64,000 nucleotides of DNA. Origin: JACVRW01 sp035650215. GTDB lineage: Bacteria > Actinomycetota > Thermoleophilia > Solirubrobacterales > Thermoleophilaceae. Positions 48,685 through 57,707 of the stretch are shown piece by piece; the stretch's first letter is position 1; every line of letters starts with the position of its first letter. The DNA is taken from NCBI GenBank assembly GCA_035650215.1, contig DASRIC010000093.1:23479-87478 (forward strand), given 5' to 3'. The position numbers and the translations under genes were made by a program. The notes beneath the pieces were generated by a model. It had not been told where the DNA came from. It made no database searches and saw only the letters and a program-made list of their open reading frames with translations.

Positions 48685-50484
48685 GTGAGCGACGAGCAAT
48701 TCATCCTCGCGGCCGGCCTGATGCTCGCCGCCGGCCTGCTCGCGTCTCTCATGGCGGGCCGCGTGCGGCTGCCCGGACTGCTGCTCTTCCTCGGCCTGGG
48801 GATGCTGGTCGGCTCCGACGCGCTCGGCTGGCTGCCGTTCGACGACTACCACCTGGCCGAGCTGATCGGCGTGATCTCGCTCGCCCTGATCCTCTTCGAG
48901 GGCGGCCTGACCGCGGGCTTCCGGGAAATCCGCCCCGTGCTGCGCCCGGCCCTCAGCCTCGCGGTGCTCGGCACCGTGGTCACGGCGGGGATCGCCGGCG
49001 TGGTCGCGATGCTCCTGTTCGACCTCTCCCTGCTCGAGGGCCTGCTGCTCGGCTCGATCATCGCCTCCACCGACGGCGCGGCGATCTTCGCGCTTCTGCG
49101 CAGCTCGTCCCTCAAGAGGAATCTCGCGTTCACGCTCGAGGGCGAGGCCGGCTTCAACGATCCCGTCGCCGTGCTGCTGGTGATCGGCTTCATCGACTGG
49201 ATCCAGCTGCCCGACTACGGCGCACCGGACATGGTCTGGCTGTTCGTGAAGCAGCTCGGCATCGGCGCGGTCGTGGGGATCGCGGTGGGCTGGCTCACCA
49301 CCGAGGGGTTCAAGCGCGCGCACCTCGAGACACCCGGCCTCTACCCCGTCGCGTCGCTGGCCGGCGGCGCGATCGCCTACGGCGCCGCGGCGAGCATCGA
49401 CGGCTCGGGCTTCCTCGCCGTCTACCTCGTGGGGCTGATCCTCGGCAGCGGGAACATCCCAGCCAAGCAGACCATCACGAGCTTCCACGTCGGGCTCGCC
49501 TGGGTGGCCCAGCTCACCATGTTCCTCGCGCTCGGCCTCCTCATCTTCCCGCACGACCTCGTGGACGTGGCGATCGAGGGCACCGTGCTCGCGCTAGTGA
49601 CCATTTTCGTGGCCCGCCCGGTCGCCAGCTTCCTGGCGCTCGCCTTCGAGAGCTTCACGGTCAAGGAGAAGGTCGTGCTCGGCTGGGCGGGCCTGCGCGG
49701 CGCCGTGCCGATCGTGCTCGCGACGTTCCCGATCAACGCGGGCCTCGACCGGCTCGGCCTCGAGTTCCTCAACATCGTGTTCTTCGCCGTTCTCGTCTCG
49801 ACGCTGCTCCAGGGCACGACCTTCGAGGCGCTGGCGCGCCGGCTGGGGGTCACGACCAGCGAGCCGCTGCTGCCGAGCCCGCTGGCGGAGACCGGCACGG
49901 TGCGCCGCCTCGGCGCCGAGGTGGTCGAGTACCCGGTGCAGCCCGGCGACGCCATCGTGGGCCTGCGAACGCGCGAGCTCGAGCTGCCGCGCGAGGCGCT
50001 CGTGAACGTGATCGTGCGCGGCGACGAGGCCATCCCACCGCGCGGCTCGACGAGGGTCGAGGAGGGCGACCGCCTGCACGTGCTGGTCCGCCAGGAGGTC
50101 GCGCGCGACGTGCGTGCGCTGCTCGAGCGCTGGCACTCCGGCCCGATCGGCCCGGAGGCGAGGCCCAAGCCGCGGCTGGTGGGCGGCACGCTCGTGTTCA
50201 CCGTCAGGCCCTGGGACGACGACGACGGGGACCCGGCCCGGCCGGACCAGGTGGGCGACCTCGCGGTGATCGACCGGCTCCGCTCGCGCCGGGACCTGCC
50301 CGGCTCGCTCGTGCTCCTCGAGGACGGCCGCTACGCCGTGACCGGTCCCACGCTCGCGCTCGGCTCGCGTCAGGCCGTCGGGGAATGGGTGCGGCGGCGC
50401 GTGCGGGCGGGCGTGCCTGAGAGCGAGCGCGTGTGGTGGGAGGAGGTGCTCGGCGCGCTGGCCCTCGAGGCAGCCGCACCGTAG
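48685..50484 (+). CDS. K+/H+ (or Na+/H+) antiporter, NhaP2/CvrA type
   Basis: 599 aa. CPA1 exchanger of ~12 helices: RLPGLLLFLGLGMLVGSDAL, ISLALILFEGGLTAGF, LGSIIASTDGAAIFALLRSS, catalytic region LEGEAGFNDPVAVLL with the ion-binding Asp, and LGWAGLRGAVPIVLATFPIN. The C-terminal cytoplasmic part includes a TrkA-C/RCK-C domain (VEYPVQPGDAIVGLRTRELE, RVEEGDRLHVLVRQEVARDV), then an extension. Exchanges K+ or Na+ for H+, controlled by the C-terminal domain. Confidence 0.92.
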   Translation: MSDEQFILAAGLMLAAGLLASLMAGRVRLPGLLLFLGLGMLVGSDALGWLPFDDYHLAELIGVISLALILFEGGLTAGFREIRPVLRPALSLAVLGTVVTAGIAGVVAMLLFDLSLLEGLLLGSIIASTDGAAIFALLRSSSLKRNLAFTLEGEAGFNDPVAVLLVIGFIDWIQLPDYGAPDMVWLFVKQLGIGAVVGIAVGWLTTEGFKRAHLETPGLYPVASLAGGAIAYGAAASIDGSGFLAVYLVGLILGSGNIPAKQTITSFHVGLAWVAQLTMFLALGLLIFPHDLVDVAIEGTVLALVTIFVARPVASFLALAFESFTVKEKVVLGWAGLRGAVPIVLATFPINAGLDRLGLEFLNIVFFAVLVSTLLQGTTFEALARRLGVTTSEPLLPSPLAETGTVRRLGAEVVEYPVQPGDAIVGLRTRELELPREALVNVIVRGDEAIPPRGSTRVEEGDRLHVLVRQEVARDVRALLERWHSGPIGPEARPKPRLVGGTLVFTVRPWDDDDGDPARPDQVGDLAVIDRLRSRRDLPGSLVLLEDGRYAVTGPTLALGSRQAVGEWVRRRVRAGVPESERVWWEEVLGALALEAAAP

Positions 50485-50497
50485 CCGCGCCGGGGGC

Positions 50498-51244
50498 TCA
50501 GGCGGAGGGGTCAGGCATCAGCCCGGCGAGGATGTGCTCGGTCCCCTCGCAGTGCTCGCGCATCAGCTTCACGGCCGGCCCCATCTCGCCGCGTCCGACG
50601 AGCGCGACGAGGCGGCGGTGCTGCGCGTTCGATCGGGTGAGCACCTCGTCGGGATGTGCGATGCGCTGGATCAGGTCGCTCATCTGGCCCTGGACCTCCG
50701 TCATCGCCGTCACGAGCCGCGGCGAGTGCGAGGCCTCCGCAAGCCCGATGTGGAAACGCACGTCAGCGCGCCGGTAGACCTCGAACGTGGCCCCGCTGGT
50801 GTCCGCCATGTGGGCGGTGAGGGTCTCGAGGTAGGCGAGGTCGTCCTCGCCGGCGCGCTCCGCGGCCAGCACCGTGGCGCCCGTCTCGACCGCCACCCGA
50901 TAGTCGAGCACGGCGCGAGCGATCTCACCGAGCGGCTTGCCGGCCTCCTGTCCGAGCGGGGGCTCCTCCGCGACGAAGGTGCCGCCCGCGCGACCGCGCA
51001 CCGAGATCAGATGCCCGCTCTGGACGAGCGTCGTGATCGCCTGGCGCAGCGTGGAGCGAGAGATGGCGAGCTGGTCCGCCAGATCGCGCTCCGGCGGCAG
51101 CTGGCTGCCGGGGGCCAGGAGCCCGAGCCGGATGGCCGTGCCGAGCCTCTCCACGGTCTCCTCGAAGGTGGTCGGAGGCTGCACCGGCTTGAAGACCGCC
51201 TCGAGCGCTGAGCTGCGCCCGGCGACGGTGGTGCCCATGTCCAT
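50498..51244 (-). CDS. GntR-family regulator, FadR/FCD type
   Basis: 248 aa. N-terminal GntR winged helix (RLGTAIRLGLLAPGSQLPPE, ISRSTLRQAITTLVQSGHLI) and C-terminal FCD helical domain (DYRVAVETGATVLAAERAGE, DVRFHIGLAEASHSPRLVTA, HRRLVALVGRGEMGPAVKLM). FCD domains bind carboxylic acids, often through a metal. Two ATGs (51244, 51238) are equally plausible. Divergent from an 83-aa gene; the target is not clear. The gene ends 14 nt from the convergent antiporter. Confidence 0.9.
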   Translation of the reverse strand: MDMGTTVAGRSSALEAVFKPVQPPTTFEETVERLGTAIRLGLLAPGSQLPPERDLADQLAISRSTLRQAITTLVQSGHLISVRGRAGGTFVAEEPPLGQEAGKPLGEIARAVLDYRVAVETGATVLAAERAGEDDLAYLETLTAHMADTSGATFEVYRRADVRFHIGLAEASHSPRLVTAMTEVQGQMSDLIQRIAHPDEVLTRSNAQHRRLVALVGRGEMGPAVKLMREHCEGTEHILAGLMPDPSA

Positions 51245-51277
51245 CAAGTCAAAGGTACATGTGTAGATTGCTCCGCC

Positions 51278-51529
51278 GTGGATCAACGCAAGGAACGTGT
51301 GGTCGTCGAGACCGACCGCTACCGCGTCGAGGGGATGATGACGCTCGCCCGCGAGGGCTACCGCAGCCGCGTGTCAGACCACGTGAACAGGCGCGACCAG
51401 GAGTTCTTCACGCTGATCGACGCCGAGCTCACGGCGCTCGACGGCTCAGGCCGCGACTGGAAGGCGCCGGTGCTCATGCTCTCCCGGCGACACATCCGGC
51501 TGATCGTCCCCGCCTCCGAAGGCGCGTAG
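51278..51529 (+). CDS. Small conserved-looking protein, possibly DUF6812-like
   Basis: 83 aa. KERVVVETDRYRVEGMMTLA, EGYRSRVSDHVNRRDQEFFT, LIDAELTALDGS and a C-terminal beta strand pair (APVLMLSRRHIRLIVP). From memory this resembles short actinobacterial proteins of the DUF6812 kind, but I cannot verify that. GTG start, divergent from the FadR-type regulator by 33 bp. Role unknown. Confidence 0.7.
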   Translation: MDQRKERVVVETDRYRVEGMMTLAREGYRSRVSDHVNRRDQEFFTLIDAELTALDGSGRDWKAPVLMLSRRHIRLIVPASEGA

Positions 51530-51571
51530 CCGGCCGTTCCGTCCGGGCCCGTGCACAGCATGGGTCCCGAG

Positions 51572-51772
51572 ATGCTGTACGCGATCCTCATCTGCACCGA
51601 CCCCCGTTGCGCTGAAGAGTTCGAGGCCTGGGGCGAGCCGGGCGACTTCGACTCGCTGCTGTGCGACCGCTGCAACAGCGCGCTCGAGGCCGTGGGCTTC
51701 TCCGAGATGTCACGGGCCGCGGTCACCCAGCCGCGCCGGATGCCGTACGTGCAGCAGCGCCGCGCGGCCTGA
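51572..51772 (+). CDS. Small zinc-ribbon-like protein
   Basis: 66 aa from the ATG at 51572; two in-frame starts lie upstream (GTG 51551, ATG 51560) and cannot be excluded. Two Cys pairs, CTDPRC and CDRC, 25 residues apart, suggest a small zinc ribbon (LYAILICTDPRCAEEFEAWG, FDSLLCDRCNSALEAVGFSE). Function unknown. Confidence 0.65.
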   Translation: MLYAILICTDPRCAEEFEAWGEPGDFDSLLCDRCNSALEAVGFSEMSRAAVTQPRRMPYVQQRRAA

Positions 51773-51790
51773 GCGCGGCGCGGGGCGGGG

Positions 51791-52063
51791 TCAGGCCGCC
51801 GCGTAGCGCTGCGCCGAACGAGCCCGCGCCTTGGCCGCCTCGACCTCGCGATCCTTGGGCGGCGCGCTTGTCACGAGCTCGGAGAGCAGCGCAGACGAGG
51901 CGAGCGCCACGGCGTCCACCGCGCGCTCGAATGCCTCCGCGTTCGCCTGCGATGGCTTAGTGGAGCCACTGATCTTGCGCACGTACTGAAGGGCGGCCGC
52001 GCGAACCTCCTCGTCGGTGGCGGGCGGCTCGAAGTTGTGAAGGGTGCGGATGTTGCGGCACAT
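51791..52063 (-). CDS. DUF2277-family protein
   Basis: 90 aa. Diagnostic opening MCRNIRTLHNFEPPATDEEV followed by RAAALQYVRKISGSTKPSQA and FERAVDAVALASSALLSELV. This family is widespread and uncharacterised; its Cys-Arg-Asn start is nearly invariant. The ATG at 52063 is therefore certain. Convergent with the zinc-ribbon gene, divergent from the LuxR gene 38 bp away. Confidence 0.9.
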   Translation of the reverse strand: MCRNIRTLHNFEPPATDEEVRAAALQYVRKISGSTKPSQANAEAFERAVDAVALASSALLSELVTSAPPKDREVEAAKARARSAQRYAAA

Positions 52064-52101
52064 GACGCTGAGGCTAGCGCGGCCGCGATAATCGACCGGT
52101 C

Positions 52102-53733
52102 GTGACCGTTGCCGCCGACCTCGAGCGGGGGCGCGAGGCCTACGCCCGACTCGCCTGGCAGGACGCCCATGGCGCCCTGACGGCCGCGGACGGCATCGCT
52201 CCGCTCGGCGGAGACGACCTGGAGCTGCTCGCCACGTCCGCCTACATGCTCGGACGCGAGGCGGAGTTCCTCGAGCTGATGATGCGCGCCCACCGGGCGC
52301 ACGTCGAGTCCGGCGACGCGACGGCCACATTCCGCTGCGCGCTCTGGGTCGGAATCACCCTCGCTCGCCGTGGCGACATGGGCCAGGCCACGGGCTGGCT
52401 CAGCCGCGCCGAGCGGGTGCTCGATCGGGTTGACCCCGCGTCCGTGGGGCGCGGCTACCTGATGCTCCCGCTCGCGTTCGAGCAGGAGGCCGGCGGCGAC
52501 TGGGAGGCGGCGGCCGCCACGCTCGCGGAGGCTGTCGAGCTTGGCGCGCAGGCGGGCGAGCACGACCTGTTCGCACTCGCCGCGCACGAGCAGGGGCACA
52601 TTCTGATCATCGCCGGCAGGATCCAGGAGGGTCTGGCGCTGCTCGACGAGGCGATGGTCGCGGTGGTCGCGGGTGAGCTGTCGCCGATCGTCTCCGGGAT
52701 CGTCTACTGCGGCGTGATCCTCGCGTGCCAGGACGCGCACCAGGTCGCCCGGGCGCGCGAGTGGACCGCGGCGCTGAGCCGCTGGTGCGAGCGCCAGCCC
52801 GACCTCGTGGCGTTCAGCGGGCGCTGCCTGATCCACCGCGCCGAGATCATGCAGCTCGGGGGCGCCTGGCCCGAGGCGCTCGAGGAGGCCCGGCGTGCGG
52901 GCGAACGCTGCGTCGAGGGCGGGAACCCCGACGCGGCCGGCGAGGCCGCATACCGGCAGGGGGAGATAAGGCGCGTGCTGGGAGAGGACGCCGCGGCGGA
53001 GGAGTGCTACCGCGATGCGAGCCGGCAGGGGCGCGAGCCCTACCCGGGCCTGGCGCTGCTCCGGCTCGCTCAGGGCCGGCTCGACGCCGCCGAGGCCGCC
53101 ATCCGCAGGGTCGAGGCCGAGATCAGCGCCCCGGGCCTGCGCGTGGCCCTGCTGCGCGCCTACGTCGAGATCATGCTGGCCGTGGACGACCGGGCCGCGG
53201 CTCGCGCCGCCTGCGACGAGCTCGACGGGCTCGCCGAGGCGGACGGCGAGGGCGCGCTCGTGGCGATCGCGGCGCAGGCGCGCGGGGCACTCGAGCTGGC
53301 GGAGGGCGACGCGCGGCGCGCCGCTGCCGCGCTGCGTCGCGCCGGCGAGATGTGGAGGCAGCTCGATGCCCCGTACGAGCTGGCGCGAACGCGCGCCCTG
53401 GCCGCCCGGGCGTGCCGGGCACTCGGCGACGACGAGTCCGCGGCGCTCGAGCTCGACGCCGCCCGTACCGGCTTCGAGCGGCTCGGCGCCCGGCCGGATC
53501 TGGAGCGGCTCGACCCGCTCGCGGCGAGCGGCGGCTCCCGCCATGGTCTGACCGCGCGCGAGCTCCAGGTGCTGCGACACATCGCCACCGGTGACACGAA
53601 CAAGGCCATCGCCGCCGAGCTGGTGCTCAGCGTTCGCACGATCGACCGGCACGTGAGCAACATCTTCACGAAGCTCGGCGTCTCCACCAGGGCGGCCGCC
53701 GTGGCGCGGGCCCACGAGCTCGGCCTACTCTGA
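52102..53733 (+). CDS. LuxR-family regulator with TPR-like domain
   Basis: 543 aa. The first ~470 residues are alpha-helical repeats of TPR type (REAYARLAWQDAHGALTAAD, ALWVGITLARRGDMGQATGW, DAAGEAAYRQGEIRRVLGED). The last ~65 residues are a LuxR HTH: HGLTARELQVLRHIATGDTN, AAELVLSVRTIDRHVSNIF, TKLGVSTRAAAVARAHELGL. No ATPase domain, unlike the large LuxR protein at 59643. GTG start. Downstream lie a palindrome-rich gap and a hydrolase-methyltransferase pair that it might control. Confidence 0.9.
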   Translation: MTVAADLERGREAYARLAWQDAHGALTAADGIAPLGGDDLELLATSAYMLGREAEFLELMMRAHRAHVESGDATATFRCALWVGITLARRGDMGQATGWLSRAERVLDRVDPASVGRGYLMLPLAFEQEAGGDWEAAAATLAEAVELGAQAGEHDLFALAAHEQGHILIIAGRIQEGLALLDEAMVAVVAGELSPIVSGIVYCGVILACQDAHQVARAREWTAALSRWCERQPDLVAFSGRCLIHRAEIMQLGGAWPEALEEARRAGERCVEGGNPDAAGEAAYRQGEIRRVLGEDAAAEECYRDASRQGREPYPGLALLRLAQGRLDAAEAAIRRVEAEISAPGLRVALLRAYVEIMLAVDDRAAARAACDELDGLAEADGEGALVAIAAQARGALELAEGDARRAAAALRRAGEMWRQLDAPYELARTRALAARACRALGDDESAALELDAARTGFERLGARPDLERLDPLAASGGSRHGLTARELQVLRHIATGDTNKAIAAELVLSVRTIDRHVSNIFTKLGVSTRAAAVARAHELGLL

Positions 53734-53741
53734 GCGCCGCT

Positions 53742-53784
53742 GGGTGAAATCACCCAACTTCGCCGCCGCGCAGAGTTGGGTGAT
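53742..53784. promoter_or_regulatory. Palindromic cluster GGGTGA/TCACCC
   Basis: GGGTGA-AA-TCACCC (53742-53755) is a short perfect palindrome, and ATCACCCAACT (53749-53759) is mirrored exactly by AGTTGGGTGAT (53774-53784). Three copies of the same half-site lie between the LuxR stop and the next start (53830). It could be an operator, or alternative hairpins ending the LuxR transcript. Confidence 0.55.
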
Positions 53785-53829
53785 CCCGCCGATGCGCCCA
53801 GTGCCCGCCGGCCGTACGGTCGCGACACC

Positions 53830-54678
53830 ATGAACGCACGCGAACGAATGCTTCAAGACCTGCCACTCTCCGAGCGCGTGGTGTCCGCGGCCCGGGTCGC
53901 CACGACCGTCCTCGAGGGCGGGGAGGGGCCGCCCCTGGTGCTCCTGCACGGCGGCATCGAGTGCGGCGGCACGGTCTGGGCACCGCTCATCCCCCGCCTC
54001 GCCGGCGCTCATCGGCTCATCGTGCCGGACCTGCCGGGACTCGGAGAGTCCGAGCCCGTGGCGCGGCTCGACCCGCCCACCTTCCGGGCCTGGCTCCGCG
54101 ACCTCCTCCGGCAGACCTGTGACGAGCCGCCCGTGCTTATCGCGCACTCGCTGGGCGGCGGTCCGGCCGCCCGCTTCGCGGCGCGAGACGGCGAGCTCCT
54201 CCGCCGGCTCGTGATCTACGGCAGCCCGGGCATGGGGCCCTACCGCATCCCGCTCGGGCTGAAGGTGATCGCGATCCGCTTCTCGCTGCGCCCGACCGAA
54301 AGGAACGACGAGCGGATGGGGCGCTACGCGCTGCACGACTTCGACGGAGTCCGGGACCGAGATCCGGGCTGGTTCGCAGCGTTCACCTCCTACAACCTCG
54401 AGCGGACGCGGGTGCCGCACGTGAAGCGCACGATGCGGGGGCTTATCGGAAGCGCTACGAAGCAGGTCCCGGATGCCGACCTGCGGCGGATCGGGATTCC
54501 CGTCGAGCTGGCGTGGGGGCGACACGATCGCTTCGTGCCGCTGTCGCACGCCACCGCCGCAAGCAGCCGGCTCGGCTGGCCGCTCGAGGTGATCGAGGAC
54601 AGCGGCCACGCGCCGCACATCGAGCGGCCCGACGCCTTCGCCGCCGCCGCTCTCGGGACCGCCCTGAGGCCGGCATGA
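53830..54678 (+). CDS. Alpha/beta-fold hydrolase (Ser nucleophile)
   Basis: 282 aa. Oxyanion region LVLLHGGIECGGTVW, PDLPGLGESEPV, nucleophile Ser107 in LIAHSLGGGPAARFA, acid in AWGRHDRFVPLSH and His in EDSGHAPHIERP. Esterase, lipase or C-C hydrolase activity is possible. The ATG at 53830 gives a family-like N-terminus; the longer frame upstream covers the palindromes. ATGA overlap with the methyltransferase gene indicates joint translation. Confidence 0.87.
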   Translation: MNARERMLQDLPLSERVVSAARVATTVLEGGEGPPLVLLHGGIECGGTVWAPLIPRLAGAHRLIVPDLPGLGESEPVARLDPPTFRAWLRDLLRQTCDEPPVLIAHSLGGGPAARFAARDGELLRRLVIYGSPGMGPYRIPLGLKVIAIRFSLRPTERNDERMGRYALHDFDGVRDRDPGWFAAFTSYNLERTRVPHVKRTMRGLIGSATKQVPDADLRRIGIPVELAWGRHDRFVPLSHATAASSRLGWPLEVIEDSGHAPHIERPDAFAAAALGTALRPA

Positions 54679-55289
54679 ACTACCCGCTTGCCTACGCGCT
54701 CGGCATCCATCCCTGGGAGGACCTCGCGGACCATCCCCCGTTCGCCGAAAAGCTCCTCGAGCTCGTGGCGCGCGAGGAGAACGGGAGCGGGCCGCCCCAC
54801 GGCGCCGCCCTCGACCTCGGCACCGGAAGCGGCGTCTGGGGCGTGCAACTGGCCGCGCGCGGCTGGAGGGTCACCGGCGTCGACCTCGTCGAGAAAGCGC
54901 TGCGCCGTGCGGACGAGCGCGCCCGCGACGCCGGGGTGGAGCTTCGCCTCGTGCGGGGCGACGTGACCGCGCTCGGCGACACCGGGGTGGGCTCTGGCTA
55001 CCGGCTCCTGCTCGACACGGGCACCTTCCACGGGCTCGGCGACGAGCAGCGCATGGCGATGGGTCGCCAGCTGAGCGCCGTGGCAGCCGACGACGCCACC
55101 CTGCTGCTCGACTGCTTCGCGCCTCGCCGGCGCGGGCCGCTCCCGCGCGGCGCGAGCCGCGCCGACATCGAGCGCGCCCTCCCAGGTTGGACGATCACCG
55201 ACGTCGAGGTGGCCGACTCGGAGCCGGACGCGCTGGCACGGCTGCTCCGCTTCGACGAGCGCTTCTACCGGCTGCGGCGCGTGGCCTAG
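54675..55289 (+). CDS. Class I SAM-dependent methyltransferase
   Basis: 204 aa. SAM motif I AALDLGTGSGVWGVQLAARG, motif II RVTGVDLVEKALRRADERAR, then VELRLVRGDVTALGD and LLLDTGTFHGLGDEQRMAMG. Resembles small-molecule (thiopurine/tellurite-type) methyltransferases in length and layout. The substrate is unknown. Coupled to the upstream hydrolase, so both may act on one compound. The 3' end overlaps the convergent RTX protein by 4 nt. Confidence 0.88.
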   Translation: MNYPLAYALGIHPWEDLADHPPFAEKLLELVAREENGSGPPHGAALDLGTGSGVWGVQLAARGWRVTGVDLVEKALRRADERARDAGVELRLVRGDVTALGDTGVGSGYRLLLDTGTFHGLGDEQRMAMGRQLSAVAADDATLLLDCFAPRRRGPLPRGASRADIERALPGWTITDVEVADSEPDALARLLRFDERFYRLRRVA

Positions 55290-57004
55290 GGGATACTCGC
55301 GCGGCTCTCGCAGCGCGAGGCGCTGTCGGTGCCCCGGCCGCCCACGCACCTGTCGCGCGCGGCGCCGCCGTTCAGCCGGTCGCCGCCGGGCCCGCCGGAG
55401 AGGCGGTCGCGGCCCGCGTTGCCGCTCAGGGCGTCCCGCCCGCCGCCGCCGCTCTCGGTGTCGTTCCCGCCGTTCCCCGACACCCGGTCGTTGCCGCCGT
55501 TGCCGGCGAGGCGGTCGCCTCCCGAGCCGCCGCCGATCCGGTCGTTGCCCCCACCGCCGCCGATCCGGTCCCGGCCGGAACTTCCGCAGATCACGTCCCG
55601 GCCGCGACCACCGCGGACGGTGTCGTTCCCGCCGAGTGCGGCGATCACGTCGCGCTGGCGGGTGCCGAGGATCACCTCGGCGCCGGCCGTGCCAACGATC
55701 GTGGCGGGGAGACCGCCGCAGGAGGCTGTCGGGCCCCCACCTCCGCCTCCGCCGCGGAGGCGGACGATGATCCTCACCGTGCTGGTGTCAGTCCCGAAGC
55801 CAAACTCGTCGAAGCTGCTCACCTGGAATGTGTCAGTGCCGCTGAAGTTCTGATTGGGGGTGTATGTGAAGGGGTCCCCGGCGAGTTCCTGCGCAACTGT
55901 CCCGTTCGCCGGGTCCGTCCGCTTGAACTCCCTCACCCTCGTCCGCTCGTAGGCGGGGCCCGTGTCCGTGCAGTCCACGCGGAACGTCACCGGTGTGTCT
56001 ACGACGGTCGCGACCGTGGTGTTGGGGCACGTGGGACGCCCATCGGGGGCCCAGTCGGGGTTGCCGTCGTACAACCCGGGGGCATTGCTCAGGTTGATCG
56101 GGAACAGGCTCGACCCGTCCGCGTTCTCCATGTAGATCTCGCCGTTGCCCGCGTAGTTCTCGGCGTACGCGATCGTGGTTCCGTCCGGCGACCATGTGCA
56201 GTTGTAGTCACCGACGCCGCTGGCCGCGACCACGGTGAACGAGCCAGGTGCGCTGAGGGGCGCAGCGAAGATGGCGGCGCTGGTGGGGAGGGCCGAAGCT
56301 TGAGTGCTCGTCGTGTAGCAGAGCTTCGTCCCGTCGGGGGAGATCGCGGGCTGGAACACGTGGGCGCCGCTGATATGGAGGAGCTCCGTTCCGGGACTCG
56401 AGTTGTTCGCCGGCTGCCGGTAGATCTTGGCGTCGTTGTTGTTGCCGTTCGGCGCCACGGTGATGTCGCCTACCGAGTAGTAGAGGGTCTGCGAGCCCGA
56501 GCTCCAGGCCGCTTTCCAGGCTCTGGGAGCGAGCGTGGTGGTCAGGTTACGGTTGGTGGCGCCGTTGAGCGTGTGGACGATGATGTCGTTGCCGCTCTCG
56601 TACGCGATGCGGGTGCCGTCTGGGGACCAGGCCGGGCGGTCGTCGGTGACGCCGGAGGAGTTCGTGATGTTCCGAGGTGTCGCGCCCGGCGTCGTGAGGT
56701 CGAGGATGTAGATGTCGTAGCCGGCGGCACCGCCCGGACCCTCGGCGTACGCGATCCTCGTGCGGTCGGGCGACCAGGTGGGATGGCGGCGCTGCACCAT
56801 CCCCGGCGAGAGCGGACCCTCCTTGGTCCCGCCACCCGTGCTGCCCGTCACCCCGCGCAGGAACAGCTGTGTGTTGGCGAAGGCGGGCCCGCTGATGTAA
56901 ACGATTCGGCCGTTCTCACCGGGGAGCACAGCCGACGCCGACACGGGCAGCGCGAGCAGCGCTGCGAGGGCCAGCCCGAGGGCCAACGGGCGAAGGGGGG
57001 ACAC
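55286..57004 (-). CDS. Secreted protein with TolB-like (PD40) and RTX repeats
   Basis: 572 aa. Signal peptide (LALGLALAALLALPVSASA). Residues ~60-330 are PD40 beta-propeller blades (HPTWSPDRTRIAYAEGPGG, RPAWSPDGTRIAYESGNDI, PAISPDGTKLCYT, CTWSPDGTTIAYAENYAG). Residues ~340-430 form a cadherin/Ig-like linker (NQNFSGTDTFQVSSFDEFGF) with a Gly run. Residues ~445-560 are RTX nonapeptides (GGNDRIGGGSGGDRLAGNGG) ending in a Cys-containing cap. Probably a Ca2+-binding extracellular scaffold. Like the RTX gene at 27870, it has a Sec-type signal. Confidence 0.9.
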   Translation of the reverse strand: MSPLRPLALGLALAALLALPVSASAVLPGENGRIVYISGPAFANTQLFLRGVTGSTGGGTKEGPLSPGMVQRRHPTWSPDRTRIAYAEGPGGAAGYDIYILDLTTPGATPRNITNSSGVTDDRPAWSPDGTRIAYESGNDIIVHTLNGATNRNLTTTLAPRAWKAAWSSGSQTLYYSVGDITVAPNGNNNDAKIYRQPANNSSPGTELLHISGAHVFQPAISPDGTKLCYTTSTQASALPTSAAIFAAPLSAPGSFTVVAASGVGDYNCTWSPDGTTIAYAENYAGNGEIYMENADGSSLFPINLSNAPGLYDGNPDWAPDGRPTCPNTTVATVVDTPVTFRVDCTDTGPAYERTRVREFKRTDPANGTVAQELAGDPFTYTPNQNFSGTDTFQVSSFDEFGFGTDTSTVRIIVRLRGGGGGGGPTASCGGLPATIVGTAGAEVILGTRQRDVIAALGGNDTVRGGRGRDVICGSSGRDRIGGGGGNDRIGGGSGGDRLAGNGGNDRVSGNGGNDTESGGGGRDALSGNAGRDRLSGGPGGDRLNGGAARDRCVGGRGTDSASRCESRASIP

Positions 57005-57203
57005 ACGCGCAAGCTAACACGGCGGAAGGGCTGAAAGCTAGGCGCGTGCGGCGAAGGCGGAAGGTTGGGCTCACCTCTGCGCGCAAACCTCTGCACCGTC
57101 GATGCGGGCCCGGCCAATGTCGCGGCGATGTGGCGGATTCCGCCGCTCGGCTTGGCTCGGTCGCACGGCGTAGGGTCGATGTCGTGGCCGCCTCCGGGAT
57201 GTC

Positions 57204-57707
57204 TTGAGATTCGTTGACGGCAGCGAGTTTCGGATCACGAAGGCGGCGGCCGATACCAACGGCGAATACTTGGAGATGGAGTGGTGGCTGCCGCCGTCGA
57301 CGGAGACGCCCCCGAAGCACATCCATCCCAACCAGCGAGACTACGAGGTGCTCGACGGTGCCTTCGAGGTCTTCGTGCGCGATGGCCGGCGTACGGTGGC
57401 CGCCGGGGAGTCGGCCTCGGCGCCTGTCGGCAAGGTGCATACGTTCCGAGTCGGCGACCGGGCTGTGCGCGTTCGGAACGTGCACGCACCGGCGCTCGAC
57501 TTCGAGGACTACTTCGCCGCGGAGTCCGCGCTGATGGAGGCCGGGAGGATCCGGAGCTCTTCGAGCCCGCGGGCGGTTCTGCACTACGCGGTGCTGCTCG
57601 ACCAGTACCGCGAGTGCATGGTGATGGCGAGTCCGCTGCTGCGGGGTCTAGTCACAGCGCTCGCCCCGCTTGGGACGGCGCCGAGGTTTCGGGCGCCCAT
57701 GATCTGA
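57204..57707 (+). CDS. Cupin-domain protein
   Basis: 167 aa. Cupin barrel with metal-site PPKHIHPNQRDYEVLDGAFE (motif 1) and GKVHTFRVGDRAVRVRNVHA (motif 2 region). The TTG start is the only sensible one in frame. The C-terminal helical part (LHYAVLLDQYRECMVMASPL, LVTALAPLGT) is unusual for a minimal cupin. Such proteins can be isomerases, dioxygenases or non-enzymatic binders; not assigned. Confidence 0.82.
   Translation: MRFVDGSEFRITKAAADTNGEYLEMEWWLPPSTETPPKHIHPNQRDYEVLDGAFEVFVRDGRRTVAAGESASAPVGKVHTFRVGDRAVRVRNVHAPALDFEDYFAAESALMEAGRIRSSSSPRAVLHYAVLLDQYRECMVMASPLLRGLVTALAPLGTAPRFRAPMI

Noticed and set aside
47430..50420. 996-aa plus-strand open frame across the kinase and antiporter
   Set aside because: Out-of-frame reading of two genuine genes; the Arg/Gly-rich product has no recognisable features.
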